Of a stretch of DNA of 49,190 bases, positions 7,487-16,380 are shown piece by piece; position 1 is the first letter of the stretch; each line of letters opens with the position of its first letter. The DNA is from Opitutia bacterium (GTDB lineage: Bacteria; Verrucomicrobiota; Verrucomicrobiia; Opitutales; Opitutaceae): NCBI GenBank assembly GCA_947472765.1, contig CANJCM010000031.1, positions 1 to 49,190 of the forward strand, read 5' to 3'. A model generated the notes under the pieces. It saw only the letters and a program-made list of their open reading frames with translations, did no database searches and was not told the origin of the DNA. Position numbers and translations under genes: made by a program.

Positions 7487-8884
7487 TCACTCCTTCTTCC
7501 CCGGCACCAGCACGCGTCGGATCGCGTCGAGCATCGGCTGCTCCGATCCGGGCGCGACCCAGCTCCAGTCATCGAGGTTGAAATCCTTCTCGGCCCACGC
7601 GCGTTCGATCGGGAAATAGCCCGTCGCCGCTTCGCCGAAGCCGGCCACCATAACGAACGAGTCGGGCCGCATCTGCTGCGCCGCGAGCTGGTACTCGACG
7701 TACATCTCTCCCGGCAGCAGGAGCAACTGGGCCGGCCCAAAGTCGATCAACGGCACATCGAGCTCGTGACCGGCGTCCGTGCGCTGGCGCCAGCTCAGGC
7801 CCATGGCGGCGAGGCTGCGCTCGTGAGGCGGCGTGGCCGGGGTCAGCTTCGCTTCCAATTCGGCGATCGAGAAACCCGCGTCGGTGCGGGGCTCGATGCG
7901 GACCTTCGTCGAGCGAAACTCCATTTTCGTCAGCGGCGCGCGCTGCGTGGCCTGCCAGGCGCCGAGCAGGCCCGCATACAGGCGGCCCGCCAGGAGCGGG
8001 CGAATCATACGGGTGCCGTCGTTGTACTTGCCGGCGGTGACATTCCCACTGGCGCCACTGAAATAGATTTGGAAGCAGCCGGGCGTGTCCTGCTGCCGCC
8101 GGTCGCGGGCGATCCCAACGAAGTCCGCCGAGATTTCGCCCGTGCGGTAATAGCTCATCGGATGCACCGCGTAGGTGCTCAGCGCCACGACTGCTTCGTC
8201 GCCCGCCCAGAGCGTCAAGGTCTTCACCCACGGATCGATCGTCCCCTCTTCGCCCTCGCGCGCCAGGACGTTTTTCGCCGCCGCGCTGGTGCGGTTGTAG
8301 GACACGGTTCCGTCCGGCAGATGGTAGCGCCGGTTCGAGGCAATTCGCTCCACCTTCGCCTGACCGATCCCGAGCCCGGTGATAGGCCGGCTTTTGGGCA
8401 GGGCCTCGCGAACGGCCCGGCCGACCCGCTGCACCGCCTCCTCATGAAAGGCCAGGTCGCAGATGCTGTTGTCCAACCCGTGCGCCGCCATCAGCCGCTG
8501 CGCCGTGAGATCGACCACCGGCGCCTCATGCTGGTGCACGGAGCTCACCAGCACGCGATCCGGCGTCGTGCCCGCCGCGGCCGCCAGCACCTCCCGCCAG
8601 CGCGTGTAGGCGTCGTTGCGGATCTCGCACCAGTCCACCGACACGAACACGATCGGCGACCCGCCGCCGAGCAGCACGACGCCCTTGGCGTAGAGCGGGT
8701 CAATGACCGACGAGGAATAAAAATTACCGCCGCCGATCATCGCGTGGCCCGGCGGGATCGTCACGTCGGCGGTGAAGCTCGCGACGGCGAAACCGGCGCC
8801 GGCGGCCCGGACGGCAGCGGCGCCCAGCACAAGCGCGGCGAGCGACAGCAGGGCGGAACGAAAGGGCACAGCGAAGACGTTCAT
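7487..8884 (-). CDS. Exported neutral/alkaline ceramidase-like protein
   Basis: This 465-residue protein has an N-terminal signal peptide (SALLSLAALVLGAAAVRA). The mature start GFAVASFTADVTIPPGHAMIG is the usual opening of neutral ceramidase-like proteins, which read roughly DITPPLG. A zinc-site-like VHQHEA follows (His117, His119), with a further conserved segment YAVHPMSYY near residue 247 and GASGNVTAGKYND near 282. True ceramidases split ceramide into sphingosine and fatty acid. The many PVC relatives are uncharacterised and shorter than the roughly 650-residue bacterial enzymes, so the substrate is open. The gene stands alone with MITE-rich flanks, and its start context is ACCCATG with no clear ribosome-binding site. 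Confidence 0.75.
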   Translation of the reverse strand: MNVFAVPFRSALLSLAALVLGAAAVRAAGAGFAVASFTADVTIPPGHAMIGGGNFYSSSVIDPLYAKGVVLLGGGSPIVFVSVDWCEIRNDAYTRWREVLAAAAGTTPDRVLVSSVHQHEAPVVDLTAQRLMAAHGLDNSICDLAFHEEAVQRVGRAVREALPKSRPITGLGIGQAKVERIASNRRYHLPDGTVSYNRTSAAAKNVLAREGEEGTIDPWVKTLTLWAGDEAVVALSTYAVHPMSYYRTGEISADFVGIARDRRQQDTPGCFQIYFSGASGNVTAGKYNDGTRMIRPLLAGRLYAGLLGAWQATQRAPLTKMEFRSTKVRIEPRTDAGFSIAELEAKLTPATPPHERSLAAMGLSWRQRTDAGHELDVPLIDFGPAQLLLLPGEMYVEYQLAAQQMRPDSFVMVAGFGEAATGYFPIERAWAEKDFNLDDWSWVAPGSEQPMLDAIRRVLVPGKKE

Positions 8885-8971
8885 GGGTGCATCCAGTCGA
8901 ACGAATTTCCCGCGGCGGGCGAGGCGAACCGGGATACGGGCCCAGGACCTTCGCCATGGGAGCGACCGGAC

Positions 8972-9062
8972 GGGGTCAGGGCGCTACATGTTAATTCAAC
9001 ATCGGACCTACCGCCTCATCCGGCTCGAACTCGGGAAAATTAACTTATCACGCCCTGACCCC
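8972..9062. repeat. MITE/REP-like element, GGGGTCAG family, copy 2
   Basis: The left arm 8972-8997 is identical to that of copy 1. The right arm (ending CGCCCTGACCCC at 9062) has changed in the middle, TTAACTTATCA replacing TTAACATGTAG. Same 91-bp length as copy 1. Confidence 0.8.
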
Positions 9063-9079
9063 GTACGTTCAGCCGCTTC

Positions 9080-9118
9080 CCGCCCTCAACTCTCAGCTCT
9101 CAACCCTCATCCTTCACC
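9080..9118. repeat. 7-bp degenerate tandem repeat, TCTCAAC family
   Basis: CTCAACTCTCAGCTCTCAAC and the following bases step at about 7 bp. It ends just before the stop of the next gene and is the reverse complement of the GTTGAGA array at 9968-10000. Confidence 0.65.
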
Positions 9119-9129
9119 TCGATCTCCCC

Positions 9130-9897
9130 TCACCGCCGGTAGTCGGCACCTTTCGCATCAATCACCCGGCGCAGGGCGTCCCACTCCGGCACGCCGTACT
9201 CCGGAGTCGCCCGGGCTCCTTTATAGCGGGCCGCGGCCGCCGCGACGATCGCGGGCTCCATCATGATCGGCGGCTCGCCCAGCGTCCGCGCGATCAATTC
9301 CAATTCGCAGGCTCGTTCCAGGAGGTAGAGTCGCCGCAACGTCCCGGGGATGGTGGCACCCACGGTCATCAACCCGTGATTCTGCAGGATCACGCACCCG
9401 CCCTGCTGGCAGCTCACGCCGAGCGCGTCGCACTCCTCGCGCGTCGCGGGCATCCCGTAAGGGTGATACACGAGATCGTCGTACACATGCAGCGCGTCCT
9501 GGCTGATTGGACGCAGCCCGCGCCGGACCAGCGACACGCCAGCGCCGGCCCGGGTGTGCGTATGCATCACACAATTCACATCCGGCCGCGCTTTGTACAC
9601 GCCGCTGTGAATCGTGAATCCGGCCGCATTGTAGCGACCCTGGCGCGACCCGATCACCCGCCCCTCGAGGTCCATCTTCAGCAGACCCGAGGCCGTAATC
9701 TCGTGGAAGAGGTCGCCGTGATGATTGATCAGGAAAGTTCCCGGCTCGCCCGGCACGCGCACCGACATGTGAGTTTCGAGCAGATCCGTCCAGCCGAGGT
9801 GCTCGACGATCCGATACAGTGCCGCGAGATCGCAACGCGCCTCCCACTCGGCCGGGCTTAGATCGGGGCGGGGGCTGGGAGTGGCGGCGGTCGTCAT
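9130..9897 (-). CDS. Class II aldolase/adducin family protein
   Basis: This is a 255-residue cytoplasmic protein. Its fold signature is complete: HMSVRVPG near residue 43, LINHHGDLFHEITASGLLKMD, AGFTIHSGVYKARPDVNCVMHTHT (zinc ligands His112 and His114) and NHGLMTVG (His174). The Glu used as general acid/base in L-fuculose-1-phosphate and L-ribulose-5-phosphate enzymes is not at its expected place (AAGFTIH instead), which fits the large adducin-like subgroup of unassigned function. The next gene upstream on the same strand is the enolase-superfamily dehydratase (starting at 11335), so a sugar-acid route is possible. The 200-bp gap full of repeats makes cotranscription doubtful. Confidence 0.85.
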   Translation of the reverse strand: MTTAATPSPRPDLSPAEWEARCDLAALYRIVEHLGWTDLLETHMSVRVPGEPGTFLINHHGDLFHEITASGLLKMDLEGRVIGSRQGRYNAAGFTIHSGVYKARPDVNCVMHTHTRAGAGVSLVRRGLRPISQDALHVYDDLVYHPYGMPATREECDALGVSCQQGGCVILQNHGLMTVGATIPGTLRRLYLLERACELELIARTLGEPPIMMEPAIVAAAAARYKGARATPEYGVPEWDALRRVIDAKGADYRR

Positions 9898-9967
9898 GCG
9901 TTAGGATTCAACCGGCATCACGAAACCAGCCCGCTCCCATTCGCAAGGTCGGAGTTGGGGGGTCGCT

Positions 9968-10000
9968 GAGTTGAGAGCTGAGGGTTGAGAGTTGAGAGTG
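9968..10000. repeat. 7-bp degenerate tandem repeat, GTTGAGA family
   Basis: Reads GTTGAGA, GCTGAGG, GTTGAGA, GTTGAGA in exact 7-bp steps. The same family is at 29671-29726. Confidence 0.8.
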
Positions 10001-10068
10001 GCAGAGCGGATTGCTCGACGAGCACTCGTCGTGGCTTCGCGTGATCTGGTTCCCGCCCGGCACGGTTC

Positions 10069-10100
10069 GAATCCTGCCCATCCTGTCATCCTGTCCAAAC
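10069..10100 (+). repeat. CAGGAT-type repeat, copy 5
   Basis: GAATCCTGCCCATCCTGTCA block identical to the other copies. It ends about 6 bp before the stop of the dehydratase gene. Confidence 0.85.
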
Positions 10101-10105
10101 CCCAC

Positions 10106-11335
10106 TCACCAATTCGTCATCGAGCCGTCGGGTCGACGGAAGATCTGAATCGGCTGGCTGCGGGTCGTGAACTCGGCGGTCTGCTTCAGCCTGGTCGCGT
10201 CGAAGGTCACACCCAGGCCGGGGCGGTCGTTGGGCCAGAGCTTGCCGTCCTTGAAGTCGAAGTGTTCGGGCAGATACGGAATCTGCAGCGGGTACGAGCC
10301 CGCGAGTTCCATGAGCACCGGTCCGGAAAACGCCGTACAAACGTGCACCAGGGCCGCTTCGGAAACCGGACCCGTGAAATGCGGCGTCAACCCGACGTAG
10401 TGCGTCTCACACATCGCCGCCTGTTTAACCAATTCGGTAATTCCGCCGCAGTTGGGCAGGCTGGTGCGGTTAAAATCGATCAGGTGCTGTTCGACCAATT
10501 CGTTGAACTCCCAGCGGGTCCCGAATTGTTCGCCGACCGCAATCGGAACCTTCACGAGCTTGCGGAGCTCGCGATAGACGCCGGCATTCTCCGAGCGCAC
10601 CAGGTCTTCGCAGAAGTAGGGTTCGAGCGGTTCGAGCAGCGTGCTCAGACGCACCGCGTCCGCGAAATCCAGCCGCGTGTGATAATCGATGCACCAGTCG
10701 GCGTTCGGCCCGATGGCATCGCGAATGACGGCACAGTCCTCCGCCGTCTTCCGGACCATTCGCTGGGAGTTGAAAGGGGCCTGGCCACCGGGGGCGGACA
10801 CCGAAACGCGGAAGGCCCGGAAGCCGGCGGCGATCGTGGCCTGGGCCGTTTCGCGCAAGCTGGCCTTGGCGGGAATGAATCCGGTCGAGTAGCACTCGCA
10901 ATGTTCGCGGGACTTGCCGCCGAGCAACTGCCAGACGGGCACGCCCAGGGCCTTTCCCTTGATGTCCCACAACGCCATGTCGAGTGCGCCCATCGCGTGG
11001 AGTTTCTCGCGACCCGCCGGGTAGAACCGGCCCCGAAACATGAGCTGCCAGCAATGATCGATGCGCGTCGGGTCCTCGCCAATCAGCATCTCGGCACATT
11101 CCCGGATGGTATCGACGGAGCCGCCTTCACCGATGCCCGTGATGCCCGCATCGGTCTCGATCGTCACAATGTGAAAACTCTGGGCGAACATCGGCCGACT
11201 ATACGGGGATTCATAAAAACGAATCCGCGTAATCTTCAACGGCGCCGGCGCCGCGAGGGCGTCGAGATACGACGCACCGAGCATCGTGGCAGCAAAGCCC
11301 TGCAGGGAAGTCTTGAGGAAATGGCGGCGTTCCAT
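10106..11335 (-). CDS. Exported mandelate racemase/muconate lactonizing (enolase superfamily) sugar-acid dehydratase-like protein
   Basis: This is a 409-residue protein. I choose the ATG at 11335 because it begins with a Tat signal (MERRHFLKTSLQGFAA). The barrel carries the three acidic Mg2+ ligands of the superfamily: Asp217 in CIDYHTRLD, Glu243 in YFCEDLV and Glu269 in AVGEQFGTR. His319 in LTPHFTGP sits where D-galactonate and D-mannonate dehydratase-like members keep their catalytic His. MGALDMALWDIKGKALGVPV is the typical N-terminal lid signature. It probably dehydrates an acid sugar to a 2-keto-3-deoxy acid. A Tat signal on this usually cytoplasmic enzyme is odd but occurs in PVC bacteria. 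The substrate is not readable. Confidence 0.88.
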   Translation of the reverse strand: MERRHFLKTSLQGFAATMLGASYLDALAAPAPLKITRIRFYESPYSRPMFAQSFHIVTIETDAGITGIGEGGSVDTIRECAEMLIGEDPTRIDHCWQLMFRGRFYPAGREKLHAMGALDMALWDIKGKALGVPVWQLLGGKSREHCECYSTGFIPAKASLRETAQATIAAGFRAFRVSVSAPGGQAPFNSQRMVRKTAEDCAVIRDAIGPNADWCIDYHTRLDFADAVRLSTLLEPLEPYFCEDLVRSENAGVYRELRKLVKVPIAVGEQFGTRWEFNELVEQHLIDFNRTSLPNCGGITELVKQAAMCETHYVGLTPHFTGPVSEAALVHVCTAFSGPVLMELAGSYPLQIPYLPEHFDFKDGKLWPNDRPGLGVTFDATRLKQTAEFTTRSQPIQIFRRPDGSMTNW

Positions 11336-11407
11336 GGCGGCGGTGGGTTTGGGGTTCGGGGCAAGTTGGAGGAAACCCGCGACAACTTGCAACGGCAGCG
11401 ACCGGAC

Positions 11408-11487
11408 GGGGTCAGGGCGCTAGATGTTAATTCCGCTTTCATCCGCGTCTATTTCTCCAGGAAAATTAACATGTAGCGCCCTGACCC
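11408..11487. repeat. MITE/REP-like element, GGGGTCAG family, copy 3
   Basis: Left arm 11408-11433; right arm ending ATGTAGCGCCCTGACCC at 11487. The centre (CGTCTATTTCTCCAGGAAAA) is shared with copy 5 at 14334-14413 and partly with copy 4. Confidence 0.8.
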
Positions 11488-11525
11488 TCTCTGGACCGCA
11501 CCGCTGCGATCCCGGCGGCCACCCC

Positions 11526-12002
11526 TCAAAACTCCGCCGGCCAGGTGCGACCCCGGCGCAGCCAGTGCCCGCGCAGCGTGGTCGCATGGTGCTGCAGCAC
11601 GACCTGCACGATCATGGCGTCGTCGAGCAGGCCCACCTCCGGAACGGAATCCGGGATGCGATCGAATCCCTTCAGGAAATACAGCAGTGCAAACGCCGCC
11701 TCGCAATGGGCGGGCGTGCTCTTGTGTCCATCAGTGGCCGCCTCCTCGAAATAGGTCGCCAGCATTTCGAGCCGGTGCTGCAGGTGCCCGGACTCCTTCA
11801 ACGCGGCGATTTTCTTGTGCAGGGGCTTGCGCAGGCGCAGGAGCGCGGCGATCGCCTCCGGGGTTACGAGCGCGGCGCCGCGCTCAACATAGGCGGCGAC
11901 ACCGGGTACGTCGTCGTGGGAGTTGGCGGAGAGATGGCGGTCGAGGGGGTCAGGAATGGAGCTGGTTTTTGCGTTCATGGGAGCAGGATTGGTTTGAGCC
12001 AT
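11526..12002 (-). CDS. DUF1232 (YkvA-like) small protein
   Basis: This 158-residue protein starts at the ATG at 12002, 16 bp after the HPF stop; a second ATG lies at 11978. The C-terminal half has the DUF1232 signature AFALLYFLKGFDRIPDSVPE followed by GLLDDAMIVQVVL. In the family this is a hydrophobic segment with the D-x-IPD-x-x-P turn. Function is unknown; members are thought to be membrane-associated. The middle (RLRKPLHKKIAALKESGH) is basic and helical. The tight spacing makes an operon with hpf likely. It is longer at the N-terminus than the usual roughly 100-130-residue members. Confidence 0.8.
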   Translation of the reverse strand: MAQTNPAPMNAKTSSIPDPLDRHLSANSHDDVPGVAAYVERGAALVTPEAIAALLRLRKPLHKKIAALKESGHLQHRLEMLATYFEEAATDGHKSTPAHCEAAFALLYFLKGFDRIPDSVPEVGLLDDAMIVQVVLQHHATTLRGHWLRRGRTWPAEF

Positions 12003-12018
12003 GGGAATCGGGACGAAC

Positions 12019-12363
12019 TCACCACCCACGAGCGGTGCGCGCGGCGCTGGAAAGCTGGAGCTGGCTCCGCCGCCGGGCGCGGCGACGGCCCTCGCGGGCG
12101 GCGATCTGGCCCTCGATGGCATCAAGCGCCTTCTGCACGGCGTTCCGGAGGGTGTGGTCGCAGGCCACGGCGTGCAGGTCGGGCCCGGGCACCCGCAGCT
12201 GAATGCTGGCCTGGTAGCGCGGGCTGCCCTCCCGGTGGTCGGCGAGCCGGACCGCCGCCTCCTCGATGCGCTGGCGGTCGGCCAGCGCGATGAGACGGGA
12301 TTCGATCAGGAAGGAGAGCGCGGCGGAGCTGCGGGTGTTACCGGGCTGGATGTTGAGTTTCAT
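12019..12363 (-). CDS. hpf: HPF/RaiA-family ribosome-associated protein
   Basis: This 114-residue protein shows the short HPF pattern: MKLNIQPGNTRSSAALSFLI at the N-terminus, RYQASIQLRVPGPDLHAVAC in the middle, and DHTLRNAVQKALDAIEGQI with a basic tail (EGRRRARRRSQLQ). Short HPF proteins bind the 30S decoding region, dimerise or silence ribosomes and lower translation in stationary phase. The gene is first in a two-gene unit with the DUF1232 protein, whose ATG lies 16 bp downstream. An AT-rich upstream region with palindromes (12398-12436) is the likely control region. The C-terminus is compact, without the long-HPF dimerisation domain. Confidence 0.8.
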   Translation of the reverse strand: MKLNIQPGNTRSSAALSFLIESRLIALADRQRIEEAAVRLADHREGSPRYQASIQLRVPGPDLHAVACDHTLRNAVQKALDAIEGQIAAREGRRRARRRSQLQLSSAARTARGW

Positions 12364-12397
12364 CGCGCCAAGGTAGCAGCCTTTGCCGAGTTCGAAT

Positions 12398-12436
12398 AAT
12401 ACTCAGTTTGACACTAAGTCTTAGCTTAAAGCTAAG
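12398..12436 (-). promoter_or_regulatory. Candidate promoter/operator upstream of hpf
   Basis: This is an AT-rich island in GC-rich DNA, 35-75 bp upstream of the hpf start. It holds the 17-bp palindrome CTTAGCTTAAAGCTAAG (12420-12436) and a neighbouring imperfect repeat ACTCAGTTTGACACTAAGT (12402-12420). On the minus strand TATTAT could serve as a -10 box. No regulator is identified. Confidence 0.4.
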
Positions 12437-12500
12437 TGGTAGGTTCGATCCGGGAGGGCTGGATTATCAGCATCGGCGCTATTTCTGGGAGCAACCGGAT

Positions 12501-12805
12501 GGGGTCGGGGCGCTGGATGTTAATTCATCACCGCCATTCCGCGTTCGATGCCTTCCGCAGCCGAGATCTGCTAAACTTGTGGGCCCCAACGGCCCTCCAG
12601 ATCGGCGGCACCGCCGTCATTCGCGTCTATTTCTCCGGAAACATTATTGAGTCTCGCGCAATGGGCTGACGCATCTTGCACGCCAATCCTTCCGCTGCTC
12701 ACGCAGCGGGCCACGACTGAAACGTAGTCCAGCCCGTGAGGGCGAGGATTCGAAACGTGATGTCAGGCTGCTAGACGAGCCTCAATAACATGTCGGGCCC
12801 TGACC
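12501..12805. repeat. Degenerate, enlarged MITE, GGGGTCAG family, copy 4
   Basis: The left end GGGGTCGGGGCGCTGGATGT and the right end AATAACATGTCGGGCCCTGACCCT are about 305 bp apart instead of 70-160 bp. The interior includes GCGTCTATTTCTCCGGAAA, related to copies 3 and 5. It could be an old copy with a later insertion. Confidence 0.55.
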
Positions 12806-12919
12806 CTCTTTCGGCCGCACCCGGATTTGCCGCCAGCAACAGACAGGTTGGGAATGCCAGGGAAGTGATTTCGAATCGACCACCCCGGAGCGAACCGCTG
12901 CAAACCAGCTCGCGTCGGC

Positions 12920-14167
12920 CTATCCGCGAACGGCGCCACCCGCTGGCACGTGATGAGCGGGCGGCAACTTCCGATTCAGAACCTCGTTGAGCTTCTGCAG
13001 CAAGGTGCGGTCGATGGTCGGGAGAGTTGCGGGCGGGGCCGGAGGAACGGCGGAGGCGACGGGATCGCGATTGGCCCGGGCCGGCGCGGTCGCACCAGGC
13101 GAAGCGGGGGCGCCTCTCGCTGTGCCCGGAGCGGACACCGGCAGGCTTGGCACGGCGGAATCCACCACCAAGACGAGGCTCTGCAGCTCCGGATTGTTGG
13201 GATCGCGATTCAATGCGTCCTGAAACCAGGCTTTCGCCGCCGCCCGATCCCCGTGCATCACGGCCTGAAATCCCTTGTGCACCCGGTCATTAACTCCCAA
13301 CGGAGCGCTCGAGAAGACTTCGGTGATACCAGCGTCCACCTCGCGCGGCAGCCCTGAATTCAGATTCGCGGCGTTTACCACCTGGGGATCGGCGGATGCC
13401 TGGGCCACCGGTGACGTGACAGAGCCTGCGACTGAAGCGGCCGAAGTCGAAACCACCACGCCGCCGTTTCCACCGCCGCCCGGCGAGCCGCCTGTATTGC
13501 GACCATCGAAGCCCGGGGCACCCGATGGCAAGGCGGCAAGGGACTGGGTGATCTTTCCGGCGGAAGCCTTCATTTTCTCCGCGGCGATCTTTTCCCGTTT
13601 CTGCTCTTCCAATTCAGTCTGCCGCTTCGCCGCCGCTTCTAACTTCTGTTTCGCTGCCGCTTCCGACTTCTGCTTCGCCGCCAGCGCCTCCGCGGCCGCG
13701 ATCGACTCGGTCTCATGTGCGAGCTTGGTCTGGGCGTAAGCCAGATTTTTTTTGATCACCGGACTGTCCGGATCTTTCTTGGCTGCTTCCTTGAGGAAGC
13801 CCACCGCCTTCTTCCAATCATACTGATAAGGGGCCTTCACCCCTTCGTCGTTCGCCACGCGCGCTTCCTCCAGGCGCTTCGCCTTGGCTTTGGCCCGGGC
13901 CTTGCCGATGGACGTCCAGATGCTTTCGGTACCAGGCGGAAGTCCATTGCCCGTCTTTTGGCTTCCGGTGCCACTGCCTCGCGCATCGTCCGGGCTCTTG
14001 TCGACGGCCCTGACTCCCGTCTTCGGATCAATATAAACATCCCCTTTCGCCGCAAAAATCAAAGGCGTGTATTGACCGATCCCGGCGACGAGGAGCAGGA
14101 GCCGAATTTCCCGGCCTCCGTGGGCGAACCTTCCGCTGCGATTCAGGGAGCGAGTGGGCGTGTTCAT
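12920..14167 (-). CDS. Exported Ala/Lys-rich coiled-coil protein with TPR-like ends
   Basis: This 415-residue protein starts at the ATG at 14167; a TTG lies three codons upstream. A signal-like hydrophobic segment (IRLLLLVAGIGQYTPLIFAA) precedes AKGDVYIDPKTGVRAVDKSP. Residues of about 85-150 look like one tetratricopeptide unit (WKKAVGFLKEAAKKDPDSPV, then KKNLAYAQTKLAHETES), followed by a charged helix rich in AAKQK/KLEAAAKRQTELEEQ that should form a coiled coil. A Gly-rich linker and a second TPR-like unit (AVMHGDRAAAKAWFQDALNR) follow, ending in a Pro/Ala-rich tail. No catalytic motif is visible and the family is not recognised. A scaffold or tethering role in the envelope is a guess. Confidence 0.65.
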   Translation of the reverse strand: MNTPTRSLNRSGRFAHGGREIRLLLLVAGIGQYTPLIFAAKGDVYIDPKTGVRAVDKSPDDARGSGTGSQKTGNGLPPGTESIWTSIGKARAKAKAKRLEEARVANDEGVKAPYQYDWKKAVGFLKEAAKKDPDSPVIKKNLAYAQTKLAHETESIAAAEALAAKQKSEAAAKQKLEAAAKRQTELEEQKREKIAAEKMKASAGKITQSLAALPSGAPGFDGRNTGGSPGGGGNGGVVVSTSAASVAGSVTSPVAQASADPQVVNAANLNSGLPREVDAGITEVFSSAPLGVNDRVHKGFQAVMHGDRAAAKAWFQDALNRDPNNPELQSLVLVVDSAVPSLPVSAPGTARGAPASPGATAPARANRDPVASAVPPAPPATLPTIDRTLLQKLNEVLNRKLPPAHHVPAGGAVRG

Positions 14168-14565
14168 GGGAATCAATAGAACCTTCGCACTCTGTCGCCG
14201 ACGATTCGGCGACCGTGGGGCGACCCGCTGACCATCAGCGTGGATGGTGACAAGTGGGCAGCGCTATACAGCGAATCCCCGTACTGGATGACAAGCCCCT
14301 TCAGAGCGACCGGACGGAGGCGAAGAGCCGGTTGGGGTTAGGGCGCTGGAGGTAAATTCCGCTTTGATCCGGGTCTATTTCTCCAGGAAAAATAACCTAT
14401 ATCGTCCTGACCCTCTCCGAGCCGCCGCGAGCGAGTGGCCGGAAGCCTTCGAGAATGCCGAATTCGTAGTGCCGATTTGAGGTCGTCGCTAACGAACAGG
14501 CCGGTCGGCACCGCCTTCGGATTTGTTCAATTCGCCACTCGGCACACGGCATTACCGGCACCCGC
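14168..14565. other. Gene-free stretch with MITE copy 5
   Basis: Holds the MITE at 14334-14413 and short traces of the GCCGAAT heptamer family near 14455 and 14525. No gene seen. Confidence 0.6.
14334..14413. repeat. MITE/REP-like element, GGGGTCAG family, copy 5
   Basis: Diverged copy: the left arm reads GGGGTTAGGGCGCTGGAGGT and the right arm AATAACCTATATCGTCCTGA. Its centre matches copy 3 almost exactly and the length is 80 bp, as in copy 3. Confidence 0.7.
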
Positions 14566-16137
14566 TCACTGCCGGGCGAGATTCGCGCGGCCGCCGCGGA
14601 GGACATACTTCTGGACCTTGCCCGTGGCGGTCTTGGGCAGCTCGGCGATGAAATCGAAATCGTGCGGCACCTTGAAATGCGCCAGGTGATCGCGACAGAA
14701 CTGCCGCAACGACTCCGAAGTGGTCACGGCCCCGGACTTGAGGACGACGAACGCCCGCGGCGTCTCGCCCCACTTCTCGTGCGGCAGGCCGACGACGGCC
14801 GCCTCCTGAACCGCGGAATGCCGCAGCAGCGTCGCCTCGACCTCGACCGAGGAGATGTTTTCGCCGCCACTGATGATGATGTCCTTCCAACGGTCCCGAA
14901 TCTCGAGATAGCCGTCGGGGTGCACGACGGCGGCGTCACCGGTGTAAAACCAACCGCCGCGGATCGCTTTCGCCGTGGCCTCGGGGTCGCGATAGTAGCC
15001 ACGCATGACGGCGTTCCCGCGGATGATAATCTCGCCCATCGTGATGCCATCTTTGGCCACCTCGCGGCCTTGATCATCGACGACCCGGACCTCGGCATTG
15101 GCGAGGTACTCGACGCCCTGACGGGCCTTGAGGGCCGCCCGCGCCGCGGCGTCGAGCTGCGCATGCTCGGGAAGCGCCTCGTTGATCGTGACGATCGGTG
15201 AAACCTCCGTGAGTCCGTAGATGTGCGTGATCTCCCAGCCCAGTTCGCCCTCGACCCGCTCGATGGTCGCGGCGGCGGGTGGAGCGCCAGCCGTGAAGAC
15301 GCGGACGCCACGCGGCGCCCCGGCGCGCGCTTCCCCGGGAGCGTTGGCGATGCTGATCAGGACGGTCGGGGCCGCGCAGAAAAGCGTGATGCCTTCGCGG
15401 GCGATGGTTTCGAAAATCACGCGCGGATCGGCCTTCGGGATGCAGACATGCCGGCCGCCGACCGCGGTGATCGCCCACACAAAGCACCAGCCGTTCGCAT
15501 GAAACATGGGCAGCACCCACAGGTAGCGATCCGCCGCCGTGACGTGCGTATGCATGAGGTGCCCCATGATGTTCAGCGCCGTGTTGCGGTGCGTGACCAT
15601 GACACCCTTGGGATTCGCCGTGGTGCCGCTCGTGTAATTCAGCGCGACGAGATCGGTCTCGGCGATCTCCACGGGGGCAAAGTCGACCGAGGACTCCGCG
15701 ACCGCGGCCTCGTAGTCAGTCCAGCCCGCCTTCTGCCCCGAGAAGGCAATGAACTGTTCCACCCCCGGCACCTGGTCGCGGATCGAATCGACGGCGCCGA
15801 GGTAGTCGGCATGCACGCAGACGATCCGGGCGCCGCTGTGATTCAGGATATAGGCAAAGTCGGAGGCGGTGAGCCGGAAGTTGATCGGGACGATGACCGC
15901 CCCGGTTTGCGGCACCGCGTAGAACGCCTCGAGGTGTGCGTGAGTATTCGGTGCAATCGTCGCGACGCGGTCGCCGGGCTTGATCCCGAGTTTCTGCAGG
16001 GCCGACGACCAGCGGTCACACCGCGCAAAAAATTCGCGGTAAGTGAAGCGGCGGCCGCCATCGATCACGGCCTCGCGATCAGCGTAGAGCCGCCGGGCAC
16101 GGCGGGCAAAGTCGAGGGGTGAAAGCGGGGTTTCCAC
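14566..16137 (-). CDS. Fatty-acyl-CoA ligase (AMP-forming, ANL superfamily)
   Basis: This 523-residue cytoplasmic enzyme activates a fatty or aromatic acid to its CoA thioester via an acyl-AMP. Core motifs are all present: the P-loop YTSGTTANPKG at residues 168-178, the adenine-binding IYGLTEVSPI, the hinge region YTGDAAVVHPDGYLEIRDR, KDIIISGGENISSVEVE, and the catalytic lysine in ELPKTATGKVQK (about Lys507). The sequence is closest in style to AlkK/medium- and long-chain acyl-CoA synthetases. It begins with a GTG at 16137, and no better start is seen. It stands alone between repeat-rich gaps, so the pathway is not given by context. Confidence 0.92.
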   Translation of the reverse strand: METPLSPLDFARRARRLYADREAVIDGGRRFTYREFFARCDRWSSALQKLGIKPGDRVATIAPNTHAHLEAFYAVPQTGAVIVPINFRLTASDFAYILNHSGARIVCVHADYLGAVDSIRDQVPGVEQFIAFSGQKAGWTDYEAAVAESSVDFAPVEIAETDLVALNYTSGTTANPKGVMVTHRNTALNIMGHLMHTHVTAADRYLWVLPMFHANGWCFVWAITAVGGRHVCIPKADPRVIFETIAREGITLFCAAPTVLISIANAPGEARAGAPRGVRVFTAGAPPAAATIERVEGELGWEITHIYGLTEVSPIVTINEALPEHAQLDAAARAALKARQGVEYLANAEVRVVDDQGREVAKDGITMGEIIIRGNAVMRGYYRDPEATAKAIRGGWFYTGDAAVVHPDGYLEIRDRWKDIIISGGENISSVEVEATLLRHSAVQEAAVVGLPHEKWGETPRAFVVLKSGAVTTSESLRQFCRDHLAHFKVPHDFDFIAELPKTATGKVQKYVLRGGRANLARQ

Positions 16138-16236
16138 TGCGAGGTAACGGCGGTGTCAGCAACGTGCCGGTCCCCACTACGGAAACCCGGCGGAGGGACG
16201 GCCAGATCAAAATCGAGCGGTTTCGAACGCATCCGG

Positions 16237-16374
16237 CCTCGGTGTTCCTCGGATTGACTCCGTGTTCAACACGCTCCGAAGGCATCGTGAAGCACCGCCA
16301 TTCGAGCCCTCATTCCAATCTCTCCGGGATCAATCCAAGCCCCAATCGGTTTGAACACGGAGTCGACCCGAGGG
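16237..16374. repeat. TTGAACACGGAG palindromic element, copy 1
   Basis: The left arm reads CCTCGGTGTTCCTCGGATTG then ACTCCGTGTTCAA. The right arm TTTGAACACGGAGTCGACCC is its approximate inverse. The centre (GAAGCACCGCCATTCGAGCC) is nearly identical to that of copy 2, about 550 bp away. Confidence 0.85.
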
Positions 16375-16380
16375 CGGTCA

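Larger units (their letters stand above)
12364..12919. other. Gene-free stretch upstream of hpf
   Basis: Apart from the candidate control region and the degenerate MITE copy 4 (12501-12805), I see no gene. Short frames here read repeat sequence only. Confidence 0.6.

Noticed and set aside
7370-9043. 557-residue plus-strand frame
   Set aside because: It spans repeats at both ends and lies opposite the ceramidase-like gene; no domain.
9992-11476. 494-residue plus-strand frame
   Set aside because: Antisense of the enolase-superfamily gene, running into a MITE and a CAGGAT repeat.
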